Shown: positions 29,507 through 38,908, counted from the stretch's first letter. The stretch is DNA of 46,881 nucleotides from an uncultured Oscillospiraceae bacterium (GCA_934591705.1 CAKTPM010000014.1:1-46881); one strand, 5' to 3'. Made by a program: numbers and translations. Notes: generated from the letters alone by a model not told the origin.

Positions 29507-32195
29507 GACACAGGTCATTGCGGCCGATCTTGGTGACCTTCTTGGGCTGCTTTTTCACGGTGCCGTCGCCGCCCACATTCTCGGTCATGCCGCTGGCCAC
29601 CCGCTGGCGCTTGACCTCCTCATTCTGCTTCAGGCGCACGCCGTAAAGCCGCCGGACGGTCTCGGTGCGGATGGCGGAGATCATATCGTCGAACATCTCC
29701 AGGGATTCCTTCTTGTAGGCGATGATGGGATCGGTCTGGGCGTAGGCCCGCAGGCGGATGCCCTGCTTGAGCTCCTCCATGGCGTCGATGTGCTCCATCC
29801 AGTACTCATCCACCACCCGCAGCAGGATCACCCGCTCCAGCTCGCGCATGAGGGGCGCGGTGAACTCGGTCTCCTTCTGGTTGTAGTAGGCGGTGGCGGC
29901 CTCCACGAAGCGGTCGGTGAAGTCCTCCTCCGTGAGGGCGGGCACCTCCGCCTCCTCCAGCTTCACGGCGTACTTGGGGAAGTAGAGCCCCTCCACCGAG
30001 CGCAGCAGCTCCCGGCTCTCGGCAAAGGAGATGTGCTCGGCCCCCAGGAACTGGGCGTGGACAATGTCGCCGATGGCGGAGGACATCATGTGCATGATGA
30101 CATCCTTTACATCCATGCCCTCCAGCACCTGGGTGCGCTGGCCGTAGATGATCTCCCGCTGCTTGTTCATGACATCGTCGTATTCCAGGGTGGCCTTACG
30201 GGCCTGGAAGTGGCGGCTTTCCACGGTGGTCTGGGCCTGCTGGATGGACTTCGAGAGCATGGCGTTCTCGATGGGGGTGTCCTCATCCACATTTAGCCGG
30301 TCCATCATGGCGGTGATGCGCTCGCCGCCGAACAGGCGCATGAGGTCATCCTCCAGGGAGATGTAAAAGCGGGTCTCGCCGGGGTCTCCCTGGCGGCCGG
30401 CACGGCCCCGGAGCTGGTTATCGATGCGGCGGGAGTCGTGCCGCTCGGTGCCGATGATGAAAAGGCCGCCTGCCGCCCGCACCTTCTCCGCCTCGCCGGC
30501 GATCTGTGCCTTGTGCTGGGCCAGCCGGTCGGCAAAGAGCTTCCGGGCGTCCAGAATGGCGGCGTCGGTGGTGTCGGCATAGCCGGTGGCCTCGGCGATG
30601 AGCTCATCGGAAAGGCCCGCCTTGCGCAGGTCGTTTTTGGCCAGATATTCGGCGTTGCCCCCCAGCATGATGTCCGTGCCGCGGCCGGCCATGTTGGTGG
30701 CGATGGTCACGGCCCCCAGCTTACCGGCCTGGGCCACGATCTCGGCCTCCTTTTCGTGGTTCTTGGCGTTGAGGAGGTTGAAGGGGATGCCCTGGCGCTG
30801 GAGCATCTTGCCTAAGAGCTCGTTTTTCTCGATGGACACGGTGCCCACCAGCACCGGCTGGCCCTTGGCATGGCATTCCTTGATCTGCTCGATGACCGCC
30901 CGGTACTTGCCGTTGACGGTCTTATACACGGCGTCCTCGTTGTCGATGCGGGCGATGGGCTTGTTGGTGGGGATCTCCACAATGTCCAGGGCGTAGATGG
31001 TGGAGAACTCCTCCTCCTCGGTGAGGGCGGTGCCCGTCATGCCGGAGAGCTTCTGATAGAGCCGGAAATAGTTCTGGAAGGTGATGGTGGCCAGGGTGCG
31101 GCTCTCCCGCTGCACCGTCAGGTGCTCCTTGGCCTCGATGGCCTGGTGGAGACCGTCGGAATACCGGCGGCCGAACATCAGACGGCCGGTATATTCGTCC
31201 ACGATGATGACCTCGCCGTCCTTCACCACATAGTCCACATCCCGCTTCATGATGCCGTGGGCACGGATGGCCTGGTTGATGTGGTGGGAGAGGGTGGCGT
31301 TCTCTGGGTCGCCCAGATTCTCCAGGCCGAAGAACTCCTCCGCCTTGCGGATGCCCCGGGCGGTGAGCGTCACGGACTTGGCCTTTTCATCCACCACATA
31401 GTCCGCGTCCAGGGTGGGATCCTCCTCCTCCTTTTCATCGGACTCGGCCACCACGAATTTCTTCAGCCGGGAGGCAAAGCTCTCGGCCATGTCGTAGAGC
31501 TGGGTGGACTTCTCCCCCATGCCGCTGATAATGAGAGGCGTTCGGGCCTCATCGATGAGGATGGAGTCCACCTCGTCCACGATGGCGAAGTTATGGCCCC
31601 GCTGGACCTGCTCGGTGGCGTAGATGGCCATGTTGTCCCGGAGGTAATCAAAGCCCATCTCATTGTTGGTGCCGTAGGTGATGTCGGCGGCGTAGGCCTT
31701 CTGGCGCTCCTCCTTGGTGAGGTCGTGGATGATGAGGCCCACGCTGAGGCCCAGGAAGCGGTGGACCTTGCCCATCCACTCGCTGTCGCGCTTGGCCAGG
31801 TAGTCGTTCACCGTCACGATGTGTACGCCCTTGCCGGTGAGGGCGTTGAGGTAGGCCGGCAGGGTGGCCACCAGGGTCTTGCCCTCGCCGGTCTTCATCT
31901 CGGCGATGCGGCCCTGGTGCAGCACGATGCCGCCTACCAGCTGCACCGGGTAGGGGCGCATGCCCAGCACCCGGTCGCAGGCCTCCCGCACGGTGGCAAA
32001 GGCCTCGGGCAGCAGGTCATCCAGGGTCTCGCCCTGGGCCAGGCGCTCCTTGAACTCCGCGGTCTTGTGCTGCAATTCCGCGTCGGAGAGGGCCCGATAG
32101 TCCTCCTCTAAGGCGGTGATCTTATCCACGATGGGGTAGATGGACTTCAGCTCACGGCTGGAGTAGGTGCCGAAAATTTTTGTAAAGAGTCCCAT
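29451..32195 (-). CDS. secA: Preprotein translocase ATPase SecA
   Basis: A 914-residue motor that pushes preproteins through SecYEG. MKTGEGKTLVATLPAYLNAL is Walker A, VDEVDSILIDEARTPLIISG is Walker B with the DEVD motif, and GRGTDIMLGGNAEYLA and RRIDNQLRGRAGRQGDPG are the second helicase half. The C-terminal SEC-C zinc motif is NDLCPCGSGLKWKKCTCKEYHS; its end is CTC instead of the usual CH or CC. The linker before it (KKQPKKVTKIGRND) is typical. AAAGGA precedes ATG. The final 46 bp of the gene are duplicated downstream, suggesting that the current 3' end was supplied by an insertion event. Confidence 0.97.
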   Translation of the reverse strand: MGLFTKIFGTYSSRELKSIYPIVDKITALEEDYRALSDAELQHKTAEFKERLAQGETLDDLLPEAFATVREACDRVLGMRPYPVQLVGGIVLHQGRIAEMKTGEGKTLVATLPAYLNALTGKGVHIVTVNDYLAKRDSEWMGKVHRFLGLSVGLIIHDLTKEERQKAYAADITYGTNNEMGFDYLRDNMAIYATEQVQRGHNFAIVDEVDSILIDEARTPLIISGMGEKSTQLYDMAESFASRLKKFVVAESDEKEEEDPTLDADYVVDEKAKSVTLTARGIRKAEEFFGLENLGDPENATLSHHINQAIRAHGIMKRDVDYVVKDGEVIIVDEYTGRLMFGRRYSDGLHQAIEAKEHLTVQRESRTLATITFQNYFRLYQKLSGMTGTALTEEEEFSTIYALDIVEIPTNKPIARIDNEDAVYKTVNGKYRAVIEQIKECHAKGQPVLVGTVSIEKNELLGKMLQRQGIPFNLLNAKNHEKEAEIVAQAGKLGAVTIATNMAGRGTDIMLGGNAEYLAKNDLRKAGLSDELIAEATGYADTTDAAILDARKLFADRLAQHKAQIAGEAEKVRAAGGLFIIGTERHDSRRIDNQLRGRAGRQGDPGETRFYISLEDDLMRLFGGERITAMMDRLNVDEDTPIENAMLSKSIQQAQTTVESRHFQARKATLEYDDVMNKQREIIYGQRTQVLEGMDVKDVIMHMMSSAIGDIVHAQFLGAEHISFAESRELLRSVEGLYFPKYAVKLEEAEVPALTEEDFTDRFVEAATAYYNQKETEFTAPLMRELERVILLRVVDEYWMEHIDAMEELKQGIRLRAYAQTDPIIAYKKESLEMFDDMISAIRTETVRRLYGVRLKQNEEVKRQRVASGMTENVGGDGTVKKQPKKVTKIGRNDLCPCGSGLKWKKCTCKEYHS

Positions 32196-32234
32196 GTATC
32201 TGATGATCCTTTCTGCGGATAGAATTTCGGTGCA

Positions 32235-32274
32235 ATGCGCAGCCTGCGCATACTAATACCCATACAGTATAGCA
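32235..32274 (-). promoter_or_regulatory. secA promoter and leader palindrome
   Basis: On the minus strand TGCTATACT (32266-32274) is an extended -10 element; the -35 is weak. In the leader, ATGCGCAG-C-CTGCGCAT (32235-32251) is a perfect dyad of 8-bp arms that could be an operator or hairpin. Confidence 0.5.
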
Positions 32275-32337
32275 CACAAGAAGGCCGCTGGAAAGGGGAA
32301 ACTTGTAAATAAACTACAAACTCTCTGCACCTGCTTC

Positions 32338-32366
32338 TTGATAGCCGGGCGGGAAGGTGGTACAAT
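32338..32366 (+). promoter_or_regulatory. Promoter of the MBL RNase and rlmD
   Basis: TTGATA (32338-32343), a 17-bp spacer and TACAAT (32361-32366), about 45 bp before the start codon and divergent from secA. Confidence 0.75.
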
Positions 32367-32412
32367 ACTGGCGAAGAAACTTTCCCACAGCGGACGAAAG
32401 GAGAATTTCGGC

Positions 32413-34017
32413 ATGAAGCTTTCATTTTACGGTGCGGATCAGTGCGTCACCGGCAGCTGCCATTGCCTGACGGTGAACGGCAGGAACATCCTCATCGACT
32501 GCGGCCTCCAGCAGGGCCAGGACGAGGTGGACAACGCCTCGCTGCCCTTTGCCCCCAACAGCATCGACGCGGTGCTGGTGACCCACGCCCACATCGACCA
32601 CTCCGGCCGCATCCCCCTGCTGATCCGCCAGGGCTTCTCCGGGCAGATCATCACCACCCGCCTCACGGCGGATCTTCTGAATGTGATGCTGGCGGACTCC
32701 GCCCACATCCAGGAGGCGGACGCAGAGTACCATAACCGGAAGAACGAGCGGGCCGGCCGGCCCCTGGTGGAGCCCCTCTATACCACGGAGGACGCCATGC
32801 GGGTGCAGGAATTTCTCCATCGCGTGGAGTACGGAGAAGAAGTGGCGGTCTGCGAGGGGGTAACGGCCCGGTTCATTGACGCCGGCCACCTGCTGGGCAG
32901 CGCCAGCATCCGCCTGGAGCTCACGGAGAACGGCCAGACGCGCACCATCGTCTTCTCCGGCGACATCGGCAACAACGACCAGCCCATCATCCGGGATCCC
33001 CAGTATTTTGACCCGCCGGCGGACTATGTGGTGATGGAGTCCACCTACGGCGACCGCAACCACGCCCCCATGCACAGCTATACCGAGGACTTAGCCCGGC
33101 TCATTGACGAGACCCTGGGCCGGGGCGGCAATGTGGTGATCCCCAGCTTCGCCGTGGGCCGCACCCAGGAGCTTTTGTACTTCATCCGGGAGATCAAGGA
33201 GGAGGGCCTGGTGACCTCCGTGCCCGACTTCCCGGTGTATGTGGACAGCCCCCTGGCCAAGGCGGCCACCACCATCTTCTGCGGCAACCTCCACGGGTAT
33301 CTGGACGATGAGGCCCTGGCCATCGTGAAGGACGGCACCCACATGTTCAATTTCCCGGGCCTGCGCATGACCGAGACCACCGACGAGTCCAAGATGCTGA
33401 ACCTTGACGCCACCCCCAAGGTCATCATCTCCGCCTCGGGCATGTGCGATGCAGGCCGCATCCGCCACCATCTCAAGCACAACCTCTGGCGGCCCAACTG
33501 CGCGGTGGTGTTTGTGGGCTTCCAGTCGCCCGGTACGCTGGGGCGCACCCTGCTGGAGGGCGCCGAGAGCGTGAAACTCTTCGGCGAGGCGGTGGCCGTG
33601 CGCGCCAAGATCGTGAACTTCCAGGGCCTCTCCTCCCATGCCGACCATGACCACCTCATCCGCTGGATCGAGAACTATAAGGCCGAAGCGCCGCAGCAGG
33701 TCTTCGTGGTCCATGGCGACCGGGATGTGGCCCCCCGCTTTGCAAAGGAGCTGGAGGCCATGGGCCTCCGGGCCCACGCCCCTCAGTACACCGAGGAGTA
33801 TGACCTCATCGCCAACACCTGCACCGCCGCGGGCTATCTGCCCGAGCGCCGCAAGAGCGTGTTTGTGGGCGGCAAGAGCAGCGTGGCCTACCAGCGCCTG
33901 CTGCAGATGGGCGACAGTCTCATGGCCCTCATCCGCCGCAGCCAGGGCCGGGACAACAAGTCCCTGGCCGCCTTTGCCGATGCCATCCGTAAGATTTTGG
34001 AGAAGTTTGATTTTTGA
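32413..34017 (+). CDS. MBL-fold beta-CASP ribonuclease
   Basis: A 534-residue metallo-beta-lactamase superfamily protein of the YSH1/CPSF-like group. The zinc site is THAHIDHSGRIPLL with H-x-H-x-D-H, then DAGHLLGSASI and FSGDIGNND. The beta-CASP part has ESTYGDRNH, VVIPSFAVGRTQELLYF, SASGMCDAGRI and the final SSHADHDHL and VHGDRD. Family members are RNA endonucleases and 5' exonucleases; bacterial forms of this exact type are less well studied than RNase J. AAGGAG precedes the ATG at 32413, and the longer frame upstream has no binding site. It lies 3 bp before rlmD, in one operon. Confidence 0.93.
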   Translation: MKLSFYGADQCVTGSCHCLTVNGRNILIDCGLQQGQDEVDNASLPFAPNSIDAVLVTHAHIDHSGRIPLLIRQGFSGQIITTRLTADLLNVMLADSAHIQEADAEYHNRKNERAGRPLVEPLYTTEDAMRVQEFLHRVEYGEEVAVCEGVTARFIDAGHLLGSASIRLELTENGQTRTIVFSGDIGNNDQPIIRDPQYFDPPADYVVMESTYGDRNHAPMHSYTEDLARLIDETLGRGGNVVIPSFAVGRTQELLYFIREIKEEGLVTSVPDFPVYVDSPLAKAATTIFCGNLHGYLDDEALAIVKDGTHMFNFPGLRMTETTDESKMLNLDATPKVIISASGMCDAGRIRHHLKHNLWRPNCAVVFVGFQSPGTLGRTLLEGAESVKLFGEAVAVRAKIVNFQGLSSHADHDHLIRWIENYKAEAPQQVFVVHGDRDVAPRFAKELEAMGLRAHAPQYTEEYDLIANTCTAAGYLPERRKSVFVGGKSSVAYQRLLQMGDSLMALIRRSQGRDNKSLAAFADAIRKILEKFDF

Positions 34018-34020
34018 CAG

Positions 34021-35388
34021 ATGCTGAAGAAAAATGACACCGTCCGCGCCGTCATCGAGGGCTATTCCGCCGAGGGCCTGGGCATCGCCCGGGTGGAGGG
34101 ACAGGTGGTGTTCGTCCACCGGGCCCTCCGGGGCGAGGACTGCGACATCCTGCTGCTGAAGGTGCTGAAGAACGCCGCCTTCGGCAAGGTGACGGCGATC
34201 CACGGCCAAAGCCCCCATCGCCGGGAGCCGGACTGCCCCTATTTTGGCCGCTGCGGCGGCTGCGACTTCCGCCACATGGACTATGAAGAGGAGCTCTGCG
34301 CCAAGGAGAGCCGGGTTCGGGACGCCCTGGTGCGCCTGGGAGGCAGCGCCGGGGAGCTGGAGCCCATCGTTCCCGCCCCGGCGGTGGATCGCTACCGCAA
34401 CAAGAGCCAGTACCCCATCGGGGCGGAGGGGACCGTGGGCTTTTATAAGGCCCGCAGCCACCGGGTCATCCCGGTGGAGCGCTGCCTTCTGCAAAAAGAG
34501 GAGGCGGACGCGGCGGCGGAGGCCCTCCGGGCGTATATCGCCGCCTGTGAAGTGCCCTGCTATGACGAGGCCGCCGGCAGCGGGCTTCTGCGGCACCTCT
34601 ATGTCCGCACCAACCGGCGGGGCGAGAGCTTGGTGTGCCTGGTGGTCAACGGCGCCAAGCTCCCGCAGGAAGAACGCCTGACGGCCATCTTCCGCGAAAA
34701 GCTGCCGCGGATGACGGGGCTCGTCCTCAACGAGAATACCCGCCCCGGCAGCGCCATTCTGGGCGAGCGCTGCCGCACCCTCTGGGGGCAAGCGGAGGTG
34801 CATGACACCCTCTGCGGCCTGGACTTTGCCCTCTCGGTGCCCAGCTTTTACCAGGTGAACCGGGACCAGGCGGAGGTGCTCTATGAAACGGCCCTCCGGT
34901 ATGCAGACCTCAGCGGCACCGAGACGGTGCTGGATCTCTACTGCGGCGCCGGCACCATCACCCAGGTGCTCTCGGCCCGGGCAGGGCGGGTCATCGGCTG
35001 CGAGATCGTGCCCCAGGCCATCGAGAACGCCCGGGCCGCCGCGGCGCGCAACGGCGTGCGCAATGCGGAATTCTTCTGCGGCGACGCCTCGGCGGTGGCG
35101 GCGGAGCTGGCCAGGCAGGGCCTGCGGCCGGATGTCATCACCGTGGATCCGCCCCGGAAGGGGCTTACCCCGGAGGTCATCGAGGCCGTGGCGGGCATGG
35201 CCCCCCGGCGGGTGGTCTATGTGTCCTGCGACCCGGGTACCCTGGGCCGGGATGTCAAGCGCTTCGCCCAACTGGGATATACCCTCCGCCGGGCCTGCCC
35301 GGTGGACATGTTCCCCCGCACCGCCCATGTGGAGACGGTGGCGCTGCTTTCCAAGGACGAGCTCGACCCGAAAAAAGATTCGGGTTGA
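34021..35388 (+). CDS. rlmD: 23S rRNA uracil-5-methyltransferase (RlmD/RumA family)
   Basis: A 455-residue SAM-dependent enzyme making 5-methyluridine in 23S rRNA. It has an N-terminal TRAM domain (residues 1-60) and an iron-sulfur cluster region (CPYFGRCGGCDF). The Rossmann methyltransferase has DLYCGAGTI, VDPPRKGL and the nucleophile motif YVSCDPGTL. The last residues (SKDELDPKKDSG) are not the native end. A DNA segment joining at 35336-35348 supplies a new C-terminus, and a native-looking end (VALLTRED then stop) remains at 38850-38876. The enzyme should still be active because motifs are intact. The gene is in an operon with the MBL RNase. Confidence 0.93.
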   Translation: MLKKNDTVRAVIEGYSAEGLGIARVEGQVVFVHRALRGEDCDILLLKVLKNAAFGKVTAIHGQSPHRREPDCPYFGRCGGCDFRHMDYEEELCAKESRVRDALVRLGGSAGELEPIVPAPAVDRYRNKSQYPIGAEGTVGFYKARSHRVIPVERCLLQKEEADAAAEALRAYIAACEVPCYDEAAGSGLLRHLYVRTNRRGESLVCLVVNGAKLPQEERLTAIFREKLPRMTGLVLNENTRPGSAILGERCRTLWGQAEVHDTLCGLDFALSVPSFYQVNRDQAEVLYETALRYADLSGTETVLDLYCGAGTITQVLSARAGRVIGCEIVPQAIENARAAAARNGVRNAEFFCGDASAVAAELARQGLRPDVITVDPPRKGLTPEVIEAVAGMAPRRVVYVSCDPGTLGRDVKRFAQLGYTLRRACPVDMFPRTAHVETVALLSKDELDPKKDSG

Positions 35389-35395
35389 GTTCTCT

Positions 35396-35620
35396 TTGGA
35401 AGATAGGGATACCGCCTGTGTGGAAATGAAATTCTTAGATGGCAGTATGGTTGCCATGGATACCATCGCCGTGGAGAATGAGGCTGCCCGTAATATGTAC
35501 GAACGGTCAGAATTGGACTGGCTGATCTGCAATAAGCCGCTGGAATATGCACAGCTTGTGCTTGGCGGTGATTTAGAACGGTTTGCGCAAGGCGTATCGG
35601 AGCATCGGTTGATGGATTGA
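35396..35620 (+). CDS. Small ICE-associated protein, 5' end uncertain
   Basis: This frame encodes a conserved-looking small protein: TACVEMKFLDGSMVAMDTI, then AVENEAARNMYERSELDWLI and a C-terminal LEYAQLVLGGDLERFAQGV. It resembles a small family of unknown function found in clostridial conjugative elements (DUF6061 in databases, from memory). The start is uncertain: a TTG at 35396 or the ATG at 35426 are possible, and family likeness continues upstream into codons at the rlmD junction. The original start was therefore probably lost when the element joined rlmD. It lies next to a hairpin (35363-35390). It may be an untranslated remnant. Confidence 0.5.
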   Translation: MEDRDTACVEMKFLDGSMVAMDTIAVENEAARNMYERSELDWLICNKPLEYAQLVLGGDLERFAQGVSEHRLMD

Positions 35621-35632
35621 GAATAGATATGG

Positions 35633-35674
35633 CACAGCCCACCGGTCAAAATGATCGGTGGGCCGTGTTGTTTC
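35633..35674 (+). terminator. Terminator after the small ICE protein
   Basis: CACAGCCCACCGGTCA pairs with TGATCGGTGGGCCGTG (one mismatch, one G-T pair) with a short loop, followed by TTGTTT. It also lies just beyond the stop of the convergent histidine kinase gene. Confidence 0.65.
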
Positions 35675-35685
35675 TAAGCAAGGGC

Positions 35686-37944
35686 TTAAATTGTAAACTG
35701 GAACTCCACACCCGTTTTCGTATTTCGCACAGAAACCTTGCCCCCATGCAGCTCCACGATGTTCTTTGCAATGGCAAGTCCCAAGCCGGTGCCGCCGCCG
35801 CTGCGGGCTTCATCTGTTCGATAGAAGCTGTCCCACACTTTGCGGAGTGCTTCCTGCGAGAACGGCGTACTGTCATTTGCAATACGGAAGGTCGTACCGG
35901 AGCGTCCGGTTTCTATCTTCACCAAGATATGTCCGCCAGCGGGCGTGTATTTAACGGCATTTGCAGCAAAGTTTTCAATGACCTGTGCAATACGGGCTTC
36001 ATCGGCGGTGACCGTAAAATCCTCTGGGAAGGAAAACTCAATTTGTAACCCTTTCGCCTGGGCCGCCATTTCTAATTTTTCAAAGATAGAGCGTGTCAGG
36101 GCTATGAGCGAGAAATCATCACGGGACAATTTCACCTTTCCGGCCTCCAGACGGGAAAGGTCAAGCATTTCTAAGACCATGCTGTCAGTGCGTTCTGCCT
36201 CCGAAAGAATGACATTGATATATTTGTCACGCTTATCCTCTGCAATGTGTTCTTTCAACCCTTCCGCATAGCTGTGGATGACCGCCAGCGGGGTTTTCAA
36301 TTCGTGGGCAATGTTGGAGGTCATCTGCCGCCGGTTTTCCTCGGCTGATTTTGCGTATTCCAGAGCCGTGCTCAAGCGTGTGATCTCATTATCCTTCATG
36401 CGCCGACGATCCTGCTCAGAGGTAAATCCTGCAATCAACCTTTCGGTCTCATACCACATAGAAGGGGCGTTTTCGGAATGATAAATGCGCTTCCAACCAT
36501 CCTCCATCGCATCAGCAATATCTGCAACAGGCTGTAGCAAGTGCTTTTTGATGAGCTTGCGTATGAGAAGGAGCAATACCAATGCAAGCGATCCGGTTAC
36601 AATGTAGATGCTTCGTAATGCGCTGCTTGCGCATGCAAGGGGGTTACTCCGAATGGCGCTGACCAGATAGAAATCAATGGCGTGCTCGTCAGCCGTAAAA
36701 TCTGCGCCGATCCATCTGCCAAAAACCAGTAGCTCGTCGAGCTTAAATACACTCTTGTCATAATAATCCTGGCTGTCCTGCAGCGGCAGATCCATGGCTT
36801 TGGTCAAGGCAGCCAGACTTTCATATGTCTTTTCATCATACACCAGGGATTTGCCCTCATAGTCCCACATTTCCGGGCGGTCGAGATACACCGTAACAAG
36901 GTCTTTCCCTTCGTATTCCGCACTGCGGTCAAATTGGAGCTGCCAGTCCAGCTTTCCTGTTCTATCAACATCGGAAGCGATCCAGGAATAGCTGCTCGGT
37001 CCGGTCTGAAACTGCTTGTTGCTTTCAACGACCTCATAGAGCAAACCCTCAGTGATATAGTGCATCACGACAGGCACCAGCTTTGTCCCTTCAAAGTATC
37101 CCGTGACACGAATGGTAAAAATATCATAGAGACTATGGGTACCGGCAAACGCGGTGCGGAAACGGAGATAAGGGTCATTGGGATATCCATCGTCCTTGCC
37201 CTCGCTGATGTCGATCCAACCATAGTGCAGCCCGGAAGTGGTATCCATTCCTGCATCCCACTCCTCCTGCGTATAGTAATTGAAGTACATAATGTCACTT
37301 TCGCTGCCGTGGAGGAGATTGCCGTCCGCATCGTAAAACAGGACTGCAGTTTCCATAGGGAAGCTGATATCGCGGATGAGCTTATGCCGTTCTTTGCCGG
37401 TGGAATGATCGTAAGAAGCATAATTTCCGCCGGATGGATGCGAGGCGGATGTATTCCTGCTAATCGTGTTTAACAGCAAGTATTCCAGAAAATCCGGCCG
37501 CTCATACTGATATCCGTAACGGGAGAAGTCGTCATCATAAAACTCTGAGAGCGATCCGTATCGGCTGACAGAAGCGGCATAGCATTGGCTTTTCTCATAT
37601 AGTCCATCATAGATTTCCTGCGCAGTTACAACGGTGAGTGTAACCATGGAAACGAGCCATGTTCCCATGATAGAAATAATCAGCAGCAAAGAAACGGCGG
37701 TTATAGACCGAATAGAATTTTTCTTTTTTGCCCTCCACCATCCAATTGCGATGATCATAGCTGCAAGAAGCACCTTCCCGATGCCTTGCAATATATTGTC
37801 ATGCACGATAGGCCAAACGCCGGGAGAGTCAGGATAACGCGGGAGCATTTTCGGACCCACTGTGAAATAATGATATAAATCAACCATCGCCCAAATGACA
37901 AGAAGAGCGGCTGCGATATAGTATCCCTTGGAAATCTTTTTCAT
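35686..37944 (-). CDS. Sensor histidine kinase (VanS-like)
   Basis: A 752-residue membrane kinase. Transmembrane helices lie near residues 8-25, 50-66 and 78-105, followed by a large extracellular sensor region of over 300 residues, then another hydrophobic helix near 445-465. The cytoplasmic part has the phosphorylated His at about 547 in NIAHELKTPLAVIHSYAEGL, then N box (ENFAANAVKYTPAGG) and G2 box (GGGTGLGLAIAKNIVELHGG). GGAGG is 7 nt before the ATG at 37944; an ATG two codons earlier overlaps the regulator stop but sits too close to it. It pairs with the regulator upstream. Low-GC codons mark it as element cargo. The unusually large sensor region is not one I recognise. Confidence 0.9.
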   Translation of the reverse strand: MKKISKGYYIAAALLVIWAMVDLYHYFTVGPKMLPRYPDSPGVWPIVHDNILQGIGKVLLAAMIIAIGWWRAKKKNSIRSITAVSLLLIISIMGTWLVSMVTLTVVTAQEIYDGLYEKSQCYAASVSRYGSLSEFYDDDFSRYGYQYERPDFLEYLLLNTISRNTSASHPSGGNYASYDHSTGKERHKLIRDISFPMETAVLFYDADGNLLHGSESDIMYFNYYTQEEWDAGMDTTSGLHYGWIDISEGKDDGYPNDPYLRFRTAFAGTHSLYDIFTIRVTGYFEGTKLVPVVMHYITEGLLYEVVESNKQFQTGPSSYSWIASDVDRTGKLDWQLQFDRSAEYEGKDLVTVYLDRPEMWDYEGKSLVYDEKTYESLAALTKAMDLPLQDSQDYYDKSVFKLDELLVFGRWIGADFTADEHAIDFYLVSAIRSNPLACASSALRSIYIVTGSLALVLLLLIRKLIKKHLLQPVADIADAMEDGWKRIYHSENAPSMWYETERLIAGFTSEQDRRRMKDNEITRLSTALEYAKSAEENRRQMTSNIAHELKTPLAVIHSYAEGLKEHIAEDKRDKYINVILSEAERTDSMVLEMLDLSRLEAGKVKLSRDDFSLIALTRSIFEKLEMAAQAKGLQIEFSFPEDFTVTADEARIAQVIENFAANAVKYTPAGGHILVKIETGRSGTTFRIANDSTPFSQEALRKVWDSFYRTDEARSGGGTGLGLAIAKNIVELHGGKVSVRNTKTGVEFQFTI

Positions 37945-37946
37945 CG

Positions 37947-38621
37947 TCATCCCTCCAATCTGTAGCCCGCCTTAATGACCGTCTTGATGCAGCCCGCATA
38001 CGCTCCCAGCTTCTCACGCAGGCGTTTGATGTGGGTGTCCACCGCCCGGGATTCACCCTCATAATCGTAGCCCCAGCATTTGACCAAAAGCTGTTCCCGG
38101 CTCATGACCATGTTTTTATTCTGTATCAGGCAGCGCAGAATGGCAAACTCTTTCGGCGTCAGGAGGACTTCCTTTTTGCCTGCAAACACTCTTCCGGCGG
38201 CAAGCTCCAGGGTGATCCCGCCCGCCTCCATGCGATCTCCGGCAAGAACATTCCGCTGATTGCGCCTAATAAGCGCCATGGTTTTTGCGTACAGGACGGA
38301 CATAGTAAATGGTTTCGTGATATAATCATCTGCACCGAGTTCATAACCCAGCAGCTTATCCTCCTCATCGGAAAGGGCTGTGAGGAAAATGATAGGAACA
38401 TCGTTTGCTCTGCGCACAGCACGGCAGACGGAAAGCCCATCCAGCTCCGGCATCATAATGTCAAGCAGGACAGCATCAAATTCGTTTTCATAAATCAGCG
38501 CAAGGGCCTCTATTCCGTTGCTTGCTTCAACAGGCAGCTCTCCCTTGCTGCTGAAATAGTCACACAGGATCTCCCGCAGCTTGGCCTCATCTTCTACAAT
38601 CAAAATCTTACTGTCCATCAT
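37947..38621 (-). CDS. OmpR-family response regulator (VanR-like)
   Basis: A 224-residue regulator. The receiver domain (residues 4-115) has the acidic pair E10-D11, phospho-acceptor D54 (VLLDIMMPELDGL), and KPF with K near 104. The C-terminal winged helix (about 130-222) contains LTPKEFAILRCLIQNKNMVMSREQLL and SRAVDTHIKRLREKLG, the OmpR/PhoB pattern. AGGAGG precedes ATG by 6 nt. Its stop touches the kinase start, so the two are co-translated. Its target promoter is not evident within the element; no adjacent ABC transporter or resistance gene is present. Confidence 0.94.
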   Translation of the reverse strand: MMDSKILIVEDEAKLREILCDYFSSKGELPVEASNGIEALALIYENEFDAVLLDIMMPELDGLSVCRAVRRANDVPIIFLTALSDEEDKLLGYELGADDYITKPFTMSVLYAKTMALIRRNQRNVLAGDRMEAGGITLELAAGRVFAGKKEVLLTPKEFAILRCLIQNKNMVMSREQLLVKCWGYDYEGESRAVDTHIKRLREKLGAYAGCIKTVIKAGYRLEG

Positions 38622-38882
38622 GCTTTTCCTCCTTTCGCCCTTATTGTACAGTGCGGATTTGTATTCTCTGTGTCAAAAGTAATGGATGCTTGCCCTGTCC
38701 TGTTTTTACTTTTTCAATTGTATCATGCGGATGTAAAGAAATCTACATTTACCAATAAGTTGTCCTGCTTTTGGAATGAGGATGTCCTCCGATCATCCTG
38801 TTTTTTGAAAAATCCGGCATAACCCTGGAAACGGAAACAACTGTCGAAGCGGTGGCGCTGCTGACAAGAGAAGATTAAAAAA

Positions 38883-38908
38883 GCGGGAGAGCCCTCTCCC
38901 GCTTTTTT
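38883..38908 (+). terminator. Displaced terminator of rlmD
   Basis: Stem GCGGGAGA/TCTCCCGC with a GCCC loop, preceded by A and followed by six T. It lies 6 bp after the displaced native stop of rlmD, so it was probably that gene's terminator before the insertion. Confidence 0.88.

Larger units (their letters stand above)
35336..38862. mobile_element. Integrative element remnant in the rlmD 3' end
   Basis: CGGTGGCGCTGCT occurs at 35336-35348 in rlmD and again at 38850-38862, where it is followed by in-frame codons, a stop and a terminator that look like the original rlmD end. The 3.5 kb between is clearly lower in GC and uses different codons from both flanks. It carries a small protein typical of integrative conjugative elements and a two-component system. 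The 3' end of rumA/rlmD is a well-known target of such elements in Firmicutes. No recombinase, relaxase or transfer gene is present, so this is a deletion remnant or a mobilisable cargo block. Confidence 0.75.

Noticed and set aside
33091..35649. Very long minus-strand open frame opposite the MBL RNase and rlmD
   Set aside because: Same reason: an antisense shadow without family features or start signals.
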